A stretch of 18,754 bases of DNA, from positions 1 to 18,754 of the forward strand of contig SXYT01000007.1 of assembly GCA_005788205.1 (NCBI GenBank). The letters run 5' to 3'. Shown piece by piece: positions 6,905 through 13,974 of this stretch (its first letter is position 1; every line of letters begins with the position of its first letter). This stretch comes from Actinomycetota bacterium (GTDB lineage: Bacteria > Actinomycetota > Acidimicrobiia > Acidimicrobiales > Ilumatobacteraceae). The position numbers were made by a program, and so were the translations under genes. The notes beneath the pieces were generated by a model. The model was not told where the DNA came from, did not search any database, and saw only the letters and a program-made list of their open reading frames with translations.

Positions 6905-7663
6905 ATGCGCGTCGCAGCCATCCAGCACGACATCGTGTGGGCCGACAGGGAGGCGAACTTCGCCGCTCTCGCACCGCTGGTGGCACGGGCTGCCGGCGAG
7001 GGGGCACGACTCGTCGTGCTGTCCGAGATGTTCTCCACGGGGTTTGTCGTCGACCGTGACGACATCGGCGAACCGACGGGCGGACCCTCGAGCACATTCC
7101 TCTCCGAAATGGCATCCCGGCACGGCGTCTGGGTCGCGGGAAGCTGTCCCGAGACCGCACCCGATGATCCTCGCCCGTACAACTCCCTCGTCGTCGCCGG
7201 CCCCGACGGGGAGCAGCACCGCTACGCAAAGATCCATCCCTTCACCTACGGAGGCGAGGACAGGCACTTCCGCGCGGGTGACCGCCGCGTCACGGTTGAC
7301 ATCGACGGCGTGCGCACATCCCTCTTCGTCTGCTACGACCTGCGCTTCACCGACGAATTCTGGGCACTCGCAGCGGACACCGACCTTTACGTGGTCCCAG
7401 CCAACTGGCCCTCGAGCCGCCGCGAGCACTGGATGACACTCCTGCGTGCTCGTGCCATCGAGAACCAGGCCTACGTGCTCGGCGCCAACAGGACGGGGGA
7501 CGGCGGTGGACTGGCATACGCCGGTGACTCCCGCATCATCGACCCGCTCGGAAACGAGACCGTCGCGGAGGCGGGCGTGTCGGTGACGTGCGCCGAGGTC
7601 GACCCGGCAGTGGTCACCGACGTTCGTGCCCGTTTCCCCTTCATGCAGGACCGACGGGGCTGA
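6905..7663 (+). CDS. Carbon-nitrogen hydrolase (nitrilase superfamily), YafV-like omega-amidase
   Basis: This 252-residue single-domain protein has the Glu-Lys-Cys triad of the nitrilase superfamily: E41 in LSEMFSTGF, K109 in YAKIHPF and C143 in FVCYDLRF. The CYDLRF motif and the terminal ARFPFMQDRR segment match bacterial YafV / eukaryotic Nit2 omega-amidases. These cut the terminal amide of 2-oxoglutaramate or 2-oxosuccinamate to 2-oxoglutarate or oxaloacetate plus ammonia. The gene lies 12 nt after the aminotransferase. That enzyme would generate 2-oxoglutaramate when glutamine is the amino donor, so the pair drives transamination forward. It ends 24 bp from the convergent amidase gene. 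The cytoplasmic location is inferred, since no signal peptide is seen. Confidence 0.88.
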   Translation: MRVAAIQHDIVWADREANFAALAPLVARAAGEGARLVVLSEMFSTGFVVDRDDIGEPTGGPSSTFLSEMASRHGVWVAGSCPETAPDDPRPYNSLVVAGPDGEQHRYAKIHPFTYGGEDRHFRAGDRRVTVDIDGVRTSLFVCYDLRFTDEFWALAADTDLYVVPANWPSSRREHWMTLLRARAIENQAYVLGANRTGDGGGLAYAGDSRIIDPLGNETVAEAGVSVTCAEVDPAVVTDVRARFPFMQDRRG

Positions 7664-7687
7664 CCGGCGCCTGCCGCGCGGGAAACC

Positions 7688-9091
7688 TCAGCGCGGGTCG
7701 ATCGGGGTGATGATGCCGAGGGCGTCCTCGATCTGTTGGGCAACGGAGAGGACGCGCAGGTCCGTGTAGCGGTCACCGATCACCTGCACACCCACGGGCA
7801 GGCCCTCGGTCATCGCGCCGGGCACGACGGCACACGGCAGGCCGAGCAGGTTGCCGGGCAGCACGGGGCGCATCAACTCGAGAGTGCCGATGGAGCCCTC
7901 CTCCCCTGCGATGTCCCAATCAGCCACGAAGGCGGGCTGCGACCATGTCGGCGAGAGCAGCACAGGGTGGTCACTGAACCACACGCCCCACTTCCGGGCG
8001 ACGCCGTCGCGCTGCGAGTGGACCATGTAGTAATCGAGAGACGACATCTTCGGGAACTTGTCGAGCGCGTTCGCGATGAGCGCCTTTCCGCCTTCGCCCA
8101 TCACCAGGTCGATCTGGTCGCGGATGTCGTGGAGTTCAGTGAAGAGCATCGCTGCCCACAGCAGGAAGGACAGTTCATAGTCCGGCGGCACGGCCTCCAC
8201 CACCTCATGGCCCGCGTCCGCGAGGGCATCAGCAGCCGCACGCACAGCGGCTGCGACGCCCGGGTGCGTGGAGCCGCCGGGGGGCTCGGCAAGGACCGCC
8301 ACCCTCAGGCGCTCACCGGGGGCGAGATCCGTGAGGACTGCGGGGACGCTCACGGGGTCACGCGGGTCGTGCCCGGCGACGGTCAACAGGCCCGCGCGCA
8401 CGTCGGCAACCGTGCGCGCCATGACACCCTGGTTCAGCATCACCTGCGAGGACAACGAACGATCCGGCGTGGGGAACGCCTGTGTGTCCGGCACCACGCC
8501 ACGGGACGGCTTGATCGACACGATCCCGCATGCGTGCGCGGGGTTGCGCAACGAGCCACCAATGTCGTTGCCCAGCCCGAGGGGGGACATCCCCGTGGCA
8601 AGAGCCGCGGCCTCCCCGCCGCTCGACCCGCCGGCCGTGCGCTCGGCGTTCCAAGGGTTCTTGGTGCGGCCATAGAGCGTGGAGTCGGTGTGGATGCGAA
8701 GACCCATGTCGGGCAGGTTCGTGCGCCCGATGGGTACCGCCCCCGCGGCGATCATCCTCTCCACCACGGGGGCGCTCTCCGGGGCGATCGCCTCCGCGAA
8801 GATCGGCACGCCGTTCGTGGTGGGCTGTCCGGCCACGTCGATGTTCTCCTTGATGGTGAACGGGACGCCGTGGAACGCACCGAGCGGGGCGCCCGAGCGG
8901 ACCGCCGCGTCGGCCTCGTCCGCGGCGGCGACGGCACTGTCGGCAAGCACCTTCACCACCGCATTCACGTGACCGTTCACCTGAGCGATGCGGTCAAGGT
9001 GGGCCTGCACCACCTCACGACTGCTGAAGCGGCGCGTGCGGATCCCCTCCGCCAGTTGCAGTGCGCCGAGGCGCCAGAGCTCATCAGACAT
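7688..9091 (-). CDS. Amidase (amidase signature family)
   Basis: This 467-residue amidase-signature hydrolase has the Ser-cisSer-Lys triad visible as K81 (FTIKENIDV), S156 in GGSSGGEAAALATG and nucleophile S180 in GNDIGGSLRNPA. The 24-residue spacing of the two serines is standard. Length and the C-terminal LPCAVVPGAMTEGLPVGVQVIG block are normal for stand-alone amidases. It hydrolyses a carboxamide to acid plus ammonia or amine; the substrate is unknown. It is not likely to be GatA, because no gatC/gatB neighbours are present and the context is a P450. The start ATG 9091 is preceded by GAGGGGAG (9096-9103), which overlaps the P450 stop, with a 10-nt gap between the genes. It is therefore the second gene of a P450-amidase operon. 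Confidence 0.9.
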   Translation of the reverse strand: MSDELWRLGALQLAEGIRTRRFSSREVVQAHLDRIAQVNGHVNAVVKVLADSAVAAADEADAAVRSGAPLGAFHGVPFTIKENIDVAGQPTTNGVPIFAEAIAPESAPVVERMIAAGAVPIGRTNLPDMGLRIHTDSTLYGRTKNPWNAERTAGGSSGGEAAALATGMSPLGLGNDIGGSLRNPAHACGIVSIKPSRGVVPDTQAFPTPDRSLSSQVMLNQGVMARTVADVRAGLLTVAGHDPRDPVSVPAVLTDLAPGERLRVAVLAEPPGGSTHPGVAAAVRAAADALADAGHEVVEAVPPDYELSFLLWAAMLFTELHDIRDQIDLVMGEGGKALIANALDKFPKMSSLDYYMVHSQRDGVARKWGVWFSDHPVLLSPTWSQPAFVADWDIAGEEGSIGTLELMRPVLPGNLLGLPCAVVPGAMTEGLPVGVQVIGDRYTDLRVLSVAQQIEDALGIITPIDPR

Positions 9092-9095
9092 GATG

Positions 9096-9103
9096 CTCCC
9101 CTC
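9096..9103 (-). promoter_or_regulatory. Ribosome binding site for the amidase, overlapping the P450 stop codon
   Basis: GAGGGGAG on the minus strand lies 4 nt before ATG 9091 and overlaps the TGA at 9102-9104. This suggests translational coupling of amidase to P450. Confidence 0.65.
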
Positions 9104-10349
9104 AGGCCATCACGTAGGAGACAGGCAGGCGCTTGAGGCCGCCGACGAACGTGGTCTTCATGAGTTTCGGCTCGCCGGCAAGCTCGAAGCGCTCCACGCG
9201 CCGCACCATCTCGGCGAGCATCGCCTTGATCTCCATGCGGGCGAGCATCGCGCCCAGGCAGTAGTGCACCCCGAAACCGAACGACAGGTGCCTGTTCGGC
9301 GAGCGGCCGATGTCGAAGACATGTGAATCAGCGAACACATCCTCGTCGCGGTTTGCGGACGGGTAGGACAGCAACACGCTCTCACCCTTCTTGATGGTGT
9401 GTCCGCTTGCGAGGGTGTAGTCCTCGTTGGCGGTGCGCATGAAGTGCTTCACGGGTGTCACCCAGCGGATGATCTCGTCCGCCGCGGTGGCGACGAGCGA
9501 AGGGTCCTTCTTCAGTCTCTCCCACTGGTCGGGATGCTGGATGAACGCGAGCACACCACCCGCCATCGCCGATGCGGTGGTGTCGTGACCGGCGGTGGCG
9601 GTGATCACGTAGTAGCTGATCGTCTGCATCAGGTTGAGCTCCTCGCCGTTGATCCGGCCGTTCGCCACGGCGGACGCCAGGTCCTCGGTGGGGTTCGCGC
9701 GGCGCTCCTCGGTGATCCTCGTGAAGTAGGCGAAGAAGTCCTCGATGACCTTGATGATGGCCTCCGGGTCGTCATCACGGCGCAGGTCCTCGTCGGCCGC
9801 ACCGAACAGTTCCTGCGTCAGCTTCAGCATGCGCGGGTAGTCAGACTCGGGCAGGCCGAGGATGTGCAGGATGACGTTCAGCGGGTAGTGCATCGCGATG
9901 TCGGTGGCAAAGTCGCACTTCCCGCCCATCGATGCCATCTTGTCCACGTACTGGACCGCCAGCCCGGCGAGACGGTCGTCCAGTTTCGCCATGTTCCTCG
10001 GCAGGAACCACTCACTCGTCACGCCGCGGAGCTCGCGGTGCTCGGGGTCGTCCACGTGGATGAGCGTGCGCAGCATGTGGCCGTTCTCGGCGTTGCGGCG
10101 GTCACTCTCGGCGGGTCCGAGGACGGGCCGGGGCTCGTTCAGGAAGATGTCATTGTGCAACTCGATCTCGAGCACGTCGGCATGCTTCGTGACAGCCCAG
10201 AACGGGTTGACCTCGCCGTCCGGGTGCTCCACCAGGTGCACAGGAGAGTTGCGCCGCAGGAAGGCACAGGCAGTCTCGAAGAGTTCATCATCGGCGTATG
10301 CCTCCGGTGTGTAGAAGATCGATGCGGCCTCGTCCGGCGTCATGGTCAT
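9102..10349 (-). CDS. Cytochrome P450 (soluble bacterial class)
   Basis: This 415-residue P450 has the helix-C region HVDDPEHRELR (98-108), I-helix oxygen-activation motif AGHDTT (253-258), EIIR (292-295, the ExxR motif), and heme loop FGFGVHYCLG (357-366) with C364 as thiolate ligand. No membrane anchor is visible, so it is a soluble bacterial enzyme needing ferredoxin partners, none of which is encoded here. The segment around TPVKHFMRTA resembles the sterol/lipid-active CYP124/125/142-type group, but this is a weak clue and the substrate is unknown. The open frame extends upstream to 11318, antisense to the flippase gene. The start at 10349 is chosen because P450 sequence begins there and AGGGGGAGG precedes it; ATG 10343 is an alternative. 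The amidase gene follows in the same operon. Confidence 0.92.
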   Translation of the reverse strand: MTMTPDEAASIFYTPEAYADDELFETACAFLRRNSPVHLVEHPDGEVNPFWAVTKHADVLEIELHNDIFLNEPRPVLGPAESDRRNAENGHMLRTLIHVDDPEHRELRGVTSEWFLPRNMAKLDDRLAGLAVQYVDKMASMGGKCDFATDIAMHYPLNVILHILGLPESDYPRMLKLTQELFGAADEDLRRDDDPEAIIKVIEDFFAYFTRITEERRANPTEDLASAVANGRINGEELNLMQTISYYVITATAGHDTTASAMAGGVLAFIQHPDQWERLKKDPSLVATAADEIIRWVTPVKHFMRTANEDYTLASGHTIKKGESVLLSYPSANRDEDVFADSHVFDIGRSPNRHLSFGFGVHYCLGAMLARMEIKAMLAEMVRRVERFELAGEPKLMKTTFVGGLKRLPVSYVMA

Positions 10350-10351
10350 GG

Positions 10352-10360
10352 CCTCCCCCT
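10352..10360 (-). promoter_or_regulatory. Ribosome binding site for the P450 gene
   Basis: AGGGGGAGG on the minus strand precedes ATG 10349 by 2 nt and ATG 10343 by 8 nt. The second start is spaced better, so the N-terminus may be two residues shorter than listed. Confidence 0.6.
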
Positions 10361-10416
10361 TTGTCCGGCCATCATCCTTGCCGAGGGGATACGGGCACCG
10401 CCAGCCGTGCGGGGCG

Positions 10417-10422
10417 TATTGT
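10417..10422 (+). promoter_or_regulatory. Putative -10 box (TATTGT) for a leaderless flippase-like gene mRNA
   Basis: TATTGT is followed by 6 nt (CGGGGT) and ATG 10429. The GGGG in between is only 1 nt from the ATG, too close to act as a ribosome site. No -35 consensus is seen. It lies in the 79-bp divergent gap facing the P450 gene. Confidence 0.5.
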
Positions 10423-10428
10423 CGGGGT

Positions 10429-11358
10429 ATGAGCCCAACCGCGCGAGCCGGCGTGCGCCGTCGGCTGGTGCCCCTCCTCGGCGCCGTGATCGGGCTAGCC
10501 GGCATCGTCTTCGTGGTCCGCACCCTCGTGACACGCCGCCAGGACGTCGGGGACGCACTGTCGGGCGCCGAACTCTCTCCCCTCGTTCTCAGTGTGCTGC
10601 TCGGCCTCGCGGCGATGGGCTCCATCGGGTGGGTCTGGACGGGGATGCTCCGCGACCGTGGACACCATGCCCCGGGGCGGCGGGCGTTGTCGTGGTACTT
10701 CGTCGGCCAGCTCGGAAAGTACGTGCCAGGGGGCATCTGGCCCATCGTCGGGCGTGCCGAACTCGCGGTGCGCGGTGGCGTGGACAGGGGTGCCGCGTAC
10801 AGGGCAACCGGCCTCTCGCTCATGACCACGTACTCGGCCGCGGTCGTCGCGGTTGCTGCTGGTTCGCTGCTCGCGTGGGCCAAGCCCGCTGTCGGCGCCG
10901 TGGCTGTCCTCGGTCTTGCGGCGGCCTTCATCGTGCTCGGGTCGTCCCGTGTCTCGGGACGCGTCTCGGGGCTCGCCTCCCGGCTCACCGGACGCGAGTT
11001 GACGCTCCCCCGACGGGGGGACTTCGTGCGGCTGACCGCACTGCACGTGCCCGCCTGGGTGCTGATGTCGCTCAGCACATCCGTCACGGCCTCTGCGTTC
11101 GATGCGGGTATCAGCATCCCGGAGATGCTGTTCGTGGCCTCGGCCTCGTGGCTCGCAGGGTTCCTCGTGCCGGGCGTGCCGGGCGGGATCGGGGTGCGTG
11201 AGTCCATCTTCACGGCTCTCGCGAGCCCCTTCGTGGGCACCCCCATGGCAGTCTCACTCGCACTGGCCAGCCGGGTTGTGTTCGTCTGCGTCGACCTCGC
11301 GGGGGCAGCGCTGTCCACCGTGGTCGCAAGTGCCGCGCGCCGCGCGTCTGTTGCGTGA
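10429..11358 (+). CDS. Lysylphosphatidylglycerol-synthase-TM / flippase-like domain membrane protein (UPF0104)
   Basis: This 309-residue polytopic membrane protein has about seven to eight hydrophobic segments (near 13-32, 51-72, 86-105, 129-150, 155-171, 203-222, 232-250 and 275-300). The family landmarks are GQLGKYVPGGIWPIVGRAEL (93-112) and PGVPGGIGVRE (248-258), as in the transmembrane domain of MprF and AglD/YbhN-like proteins. There is no catalytic lysyl-transferase domain, so this is the stand-alone flippase-like form often found beside lipid-linked glycan genes. A role in moving or handling a lipid-linked intermediate is inferred. The start at 10429 is supported by the TATTGT box and by homology beginning there; the frame is open further upstream. 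Its stop is only 8 bp from the convergent end of the glycan operon. Confidence 0.85.
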   Translation: MSPTARAGVRRRLVPLLGAVIGLAGIVFVVRTLVTRRQDVGDALSGAELSPLVLSVLLGLAAMGSIGWVWTGMLRDRGHHAPGRRALSWYFVGQLGKYVPGGIWPIVGRAELAVRGGVDRGAAYRATGLSLMTTYSAAVVAVAAGSLLAWAKPAVGAVAVLGLAAAFIVLGSSRVSGRVSGLASRLTGRELTLPRRGDFVRLTALHVPAWVLMSLSTSVTASAFDAGISIPEMLFVASASWLAGFLVPGVPGGIGVRESIFTALASPFVGTPMAVSLALASRVVFVCVDLAGAALSTVVASAARRASVA

Positions 11359-11366
11359 CGTGCAGG

Positions 11367-12722
11367 TCAGCGGAACCTGGAGAGTCGCTCCCGCGGGATC
11401 TCCCTGCGCTTGCCGCTGAGGCTCTTCACCCGGAGAATGCGCACGAGGAACCAGCGCACGTACCGCATCACGTAGCCGCGCAGCTCCAGCGTCGCCTTGC
11501 GCAGTTTCATGTAGCCGTACCGACGGTTCGCCATCAGTGCCTGCTTGCGGACCAGCTCGCGGTGGAACCGTGCCACCTGACGCCGGGGCTTCAGGGTCCC
11601 GTGGCCCTCGTTCGGTCCGTGCAGCTCGGGCACGTGACCCCCGAGGCGGCGCAGGTGCTCCGCATAGGCGTAGGCGAACTCGCCGAAGACAACTCTGTCC
11701 GTCTGGGACTCGCGGATCTCCTCGTCGGACACCTGCGTGGCGATGCACGACCCCGATGCGACAAGTCGTGACATCACCTGCTCAGCGAGCTCCGTGCGGC
11801 ACACGACCAGGCTGATGCCGGTCCTCGTGAACACCGTGCTCGGCAGCCATGCATCTCCGACGACGAGGTCGGCCAGGAAGTTGCCGTGGTTCACGCAGAC
11901 ATGGCAGCGCGTCGTGTTGAAGTGGCGGTCGAACGCGACCTGGTACCCGAAGTCGACCCGACGGCTCGCGGAGTACTCCCTGCCGTCATCGGTCCGTACC
12001 GTGAGCTTGCCGACAGGCCCGCCCCCGCGGTAGGAGATGTCCGTGATGTCGGCGGGGTCGTAGCCGAGGTACTCGCCCATCGCGTTGATGCTGTGGTGCG
12101 AGTACTGCCATCCGCAGAGAAGACCGATGGTGACGGTTATGCGCTCGCGCAGTTCCGGCGCGAAGCGCCGCACCCACGAATAGAGACCCTCCAACTGGCA
12201 CGGAATGGCCACCACAGCGAGGCGCCCCGGTGTGTCGCGCAGGAGACGCAGAGCAGGCACCTGGGAGAGGTTGTGGTAGATGCTGCCCGGCAGGTTGTCG
12301 ACATCGTCAGGGTCCGTCACCAGGCGGGCCGCGAACTCGATCCCCTCCACGTGGTCGAGCGCGATGACGCCGTCGATGTCGCCGGACGACAGCAGGGACC
12401 GCAGCACCTCCTTGATGAGACCACCGGAGCTCGCCTTCATGTTGCGGTCGAGATCCGTGCTCTGCGCGAGATGCACGGACCGAACGACGCCGTACGGGCC
12501 TTGTTCCGCCCCGGGGAAGAGATACTCCTGCAGGCCCGCGTAGTCGACCGCCACCGCGGGGCACACATCGGCCGCCGCCTGCGAGCCCGCGCTCTGGGGC
12601 TCGTAGATCAGGTTGCGCGGGTTCAAGGCGACCCGCACGGAACCGTCGGCCATCTCGCACGCACCGCACCCGATGCACATGCCGGAGGCCATGACCCCGC
12701 TGAGATCGGTTGTCACGTTCAC
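11367..12722 (-). CDS. FrhB-family (coenzyme F420 hydrogenase/dehydrogenase beta subunit-like) iron-sulfur protein of a glycan operon
   Basis: This 451-residue protein has an N-terminal ferredoxin-like segment with C16, C19, C22 and C54 (MCIGCGACEMA and DVCPAV), enough for one 4Fe-4S cluster. FrhB N and C domains follow, with IPCQLEGL near 165 and CHVCVNHGNFLADLVVGD starting at C273. In methanogens FrhB carries FAD and reduces F420. Bacterial relatives commonly sit beside polysaccharide pyruvyl transferases in exopolysaccharide loci, as here, and their reaction is not established. The last ~70 residues are strongly basic, suggesting peripheral membrane binding. The start GTG 12722 is chosen because GGGGGA lies 8 nt upstream and the family N-terminus begins there; upstream open sequence is antisense-like. 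It is the last gene of the operon, 16 nt after the pyruvyl transferase. Confidence 0.85.
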   Translation of the reverse strand: MNVTTDLSGVMASGMCIGCGACEMADGSVRVALNPRNLIYEPQSAGSQAAADVCPAVAVDYAGLQEYLFPGAEQGPYGVVRSVHLAQSTDLDRNMKASSGGLIKEVLRSLLSSGDIDGVIALDHVEGIEFAARLVTDPDDVDNLPGSIYHNLSQVPALRLLRDTPGRLAVVAIPCQLEGLYSWVRRFAPELRERITVTIGLLCGWQYSHHSINAMGEYLGYDPADITDISYRGGGPVGKLTVRTDDGREYSASRRVDFGYQVAFDRHFNTTRCHVCVNHGNFLADLVVGDAWLPSTVFTRTGISLVVCRTELAEQVMSRLVASGSCIATQVSDEEIRESQTDRVVFGEFAYAYAEHLRRLGGHVPELHGPNEGHGTLKPRRQVARFHRELVRKQALMANRRYGYMKLRKATLELRGYVMRYVRWFLVRILRVKSLSGKRREIPRERLSRFR

Positions 12723-12730
12723 CGTGCAGT

Positions 12731-12736
12731 TCCCCC
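12731..12736 (-). promoter_or_regulatory. Ribosome binding site deciding the FrhB-family start
   Basis: GGGGGA on the minus strand lies 8 nt before GTG 12722, inside the 16-nt gap after the pyruvyl transferase stop. It favours GTG 12722 over GTG 12716 and over starts further upstream. Confidence 0.55.
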
Positions 12737-12738
12737 GC

Positions 12739-13971
12739 TCATGCGCCAGCCCCCGTGCCGGCGCGGTGGATGATCCCGAAGTTGCGCATCGACTTCTCCT
12801 GCACGGCGGGGAGGGCTGCGGAGATCGTCGCTGCGATCTCGTCATGACGACCGACACAGTCGACGACCGCGCCGACGACGAGGCCCGGGTCAGCAAGAAC
12901 GGCGGAGTCCATGCCCAGTCCGGCAAGACCGAAGTCGTCGAGGACCTCGCGGTACTTGTGGCTCCACCCGACCACCACGGTCGGCGTGCAGGTGGCAAGG
13001 CCCGAGATCATCGCGTGGAAACGGGAGGTGACGAGCACCCGCGACCCGGCGACGAGCCTGCGCAGCTCGCCGGCGGTGAGTGAAGCATCGATGCCGATGA
13101 TGCCCGGTTCACCTGCCAACGCTGCGGACACCTCGCGGCACACGGGACCATCGTTCATCCGGCCCTCGGGCTGGCCCGAGCGATAACTGTGCGGGGCGAT
13201 GACCACCCCCAGGCCCGTGCGCTCCCGCACTCCGCGCACGACGGCAGCGACCGCAGCCACGTAGTCGCCCCCCGCAGACTCGAACATCCGGCGCACGACC
13301 GAGCTCGGCATCACGACGGCGTACCCCCCGCGCACTGAGGAGACAGCGGACTCCACCCCCGCAGGCAGGTCGGCCGCCTCGTCGAGGGAGAAAGCAAGGT
13401 CCGCGACGTCGGTGACGTTGCGCAGGCCGAGCGAGTCGAGATGCCCCCGCGTGCGGGCGCCCCGCGCGCACACGGCCGCGAGCCGCGGCAGGACCAACCG
13501 GGCGAGAGTGCGGTTCACCGGGTTCGCGAACGGGCCGAGTGCCTGTGCCGCCTTGACCGTGGGTGTGCCGAGGAGCAGGGGAAGTCCCGTCATCAACGCG
13601 TTGTACACCGTGATCGGCACGCCGCGGCCGTCAGCGAAGCTGATCCCTGCCACGTCCACCACCACGTCCGCGTCGAGGATCGCGCGCGACGCGCGCGTGC
13701 GCACCCAGCCGAGCGGGAGCCGGACGAACCGGGCCAGCCGGGCGAGAACAGCGACGGGGAACTCCACCAGGGCGAGGCGCATCGGCTGCAGTCCCACGAT
13801 GCGTGCGTCCGCCCCGGCGGGCACGAGCTGTGCGTCATCCCCGGGGTAGGTGGTGAGGATGTCAAAGGTGCACGGGCCGGACACCGCCGGCTGCCGTGTC
13901 ATGACCGTCTCGAGCATCGCGGCCGCGCCCTTGTTCGCCGACAGCGCGGCACCCACGATCGCGACACGCAT
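12739..13971 (-). CDS. Polysaccharide pyruvyl transferase family protein (CsaB/WcaK-like)
   Basis: This 410-residue member of PF04230 has an N-terminal Rossmann-like start MRVAIVGAALSANKGAAAML, the phosphate-loop style block of this family. It also has VDVAGISF (105-112), the QALGPF motif (143-148) and SRFHAMISG (316-324), the hallmark SRxHxxI segment. Family members transfer pyruvate from phosphoenolpyruvate onto a sugar hydroxyl of a cell-wall polymer or exopolysaccharide, forming a ketal. The acceptor is unknown. The gene starts 3 nt after the GT2 stop with no clear ribosome site, so it is probably translated by coupling. It is followed 16 nt later by the FrhB-family gene. The cytoplasmic location is inferred from lack of a signal peptide. 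Confidence 0.88.
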   Translation of the reverse strand: MRVAIVGAALSANKGAAAMLETVMTRQPAVSGPCTFDILTTYPGDDAQLVPAGADARIVGLQPMRLALVEFPVAVLARLARFVRLPLGWVRTRASRAILDADVVVDVAGISFADGRGVPITVYNALMTGLPLLLGTPTVKAAQALGPFANPVNRTLARLVLPRLAAVCARGARTRGHLDSLGLRNVTDVADLAFSLDEAADLPAGVESAVSSVRGGYAVVMPSSVVRRMFESAGGDYVAAVAAVVRGVRERTGLGVVIAPHSYRSGQPEGRMNDGPVCREVSAALAGEPGIIGIDASLTAGELRRLVAGSRVLVTSRFHAMISGLATCTPTVVVGWSHKYREVLDDFGLAGLGMDSAVLADPGLVVGAVVDCVGRHDEIAATISAALPAVQEKSMRNFGIIHRAGTGAGA

Positions 13972-13974
13972 GGG

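Noticed and set aside
5792..7429. Long minus-strand open frame (545 codons) opposite the aminotransferase and omega-amidase
   Set aside because: Both plus-strand genes have complete catalytic motifs. The antisense product has no family features.
7664..7687. Possible bidirectional terminator between the omega-amidase and amidase genes
   Set aside because: Only a short GCGC/GCGC pairing can be drawn and there is no T-run on either strand, so it is not convincing in GC-rich DNA.
7688..9091. Amidase as GatA, the Asp/Glu-tRNA amidotransferase A subunit
   Set aside because: No gatC or gatB neighbour is present, and the gene is coupled to a P450, which fits a catabolic amidase.
7736..9136. Plus-strand open frame (466 codons) opposite the amidase
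   Set aside because: It is a shadow of the amidase gene, whose Ser-Ser-Lys triad is intact. The composition is rich in His, Arg and Gly with no domain.
9399..11201. Long plus-strand open frame (about 600 codons) opposite the P450 gene
   Set aside because: It is antisense to the clear P450 motifs and runs into the flippase-like gene in another frame. The translation is Arg/Gly/His-rich with no recognisable domain, typical of GC-rich shadow frames.
11367..12722. FrhB-family gene as a true F420-reducing hydrogenase subunit
   Set aside because: No hydrogenase large or small subunit or maturation genes are nearby. The position after a pyruvyl transferase matches the exopolysaccharide-associated branch.
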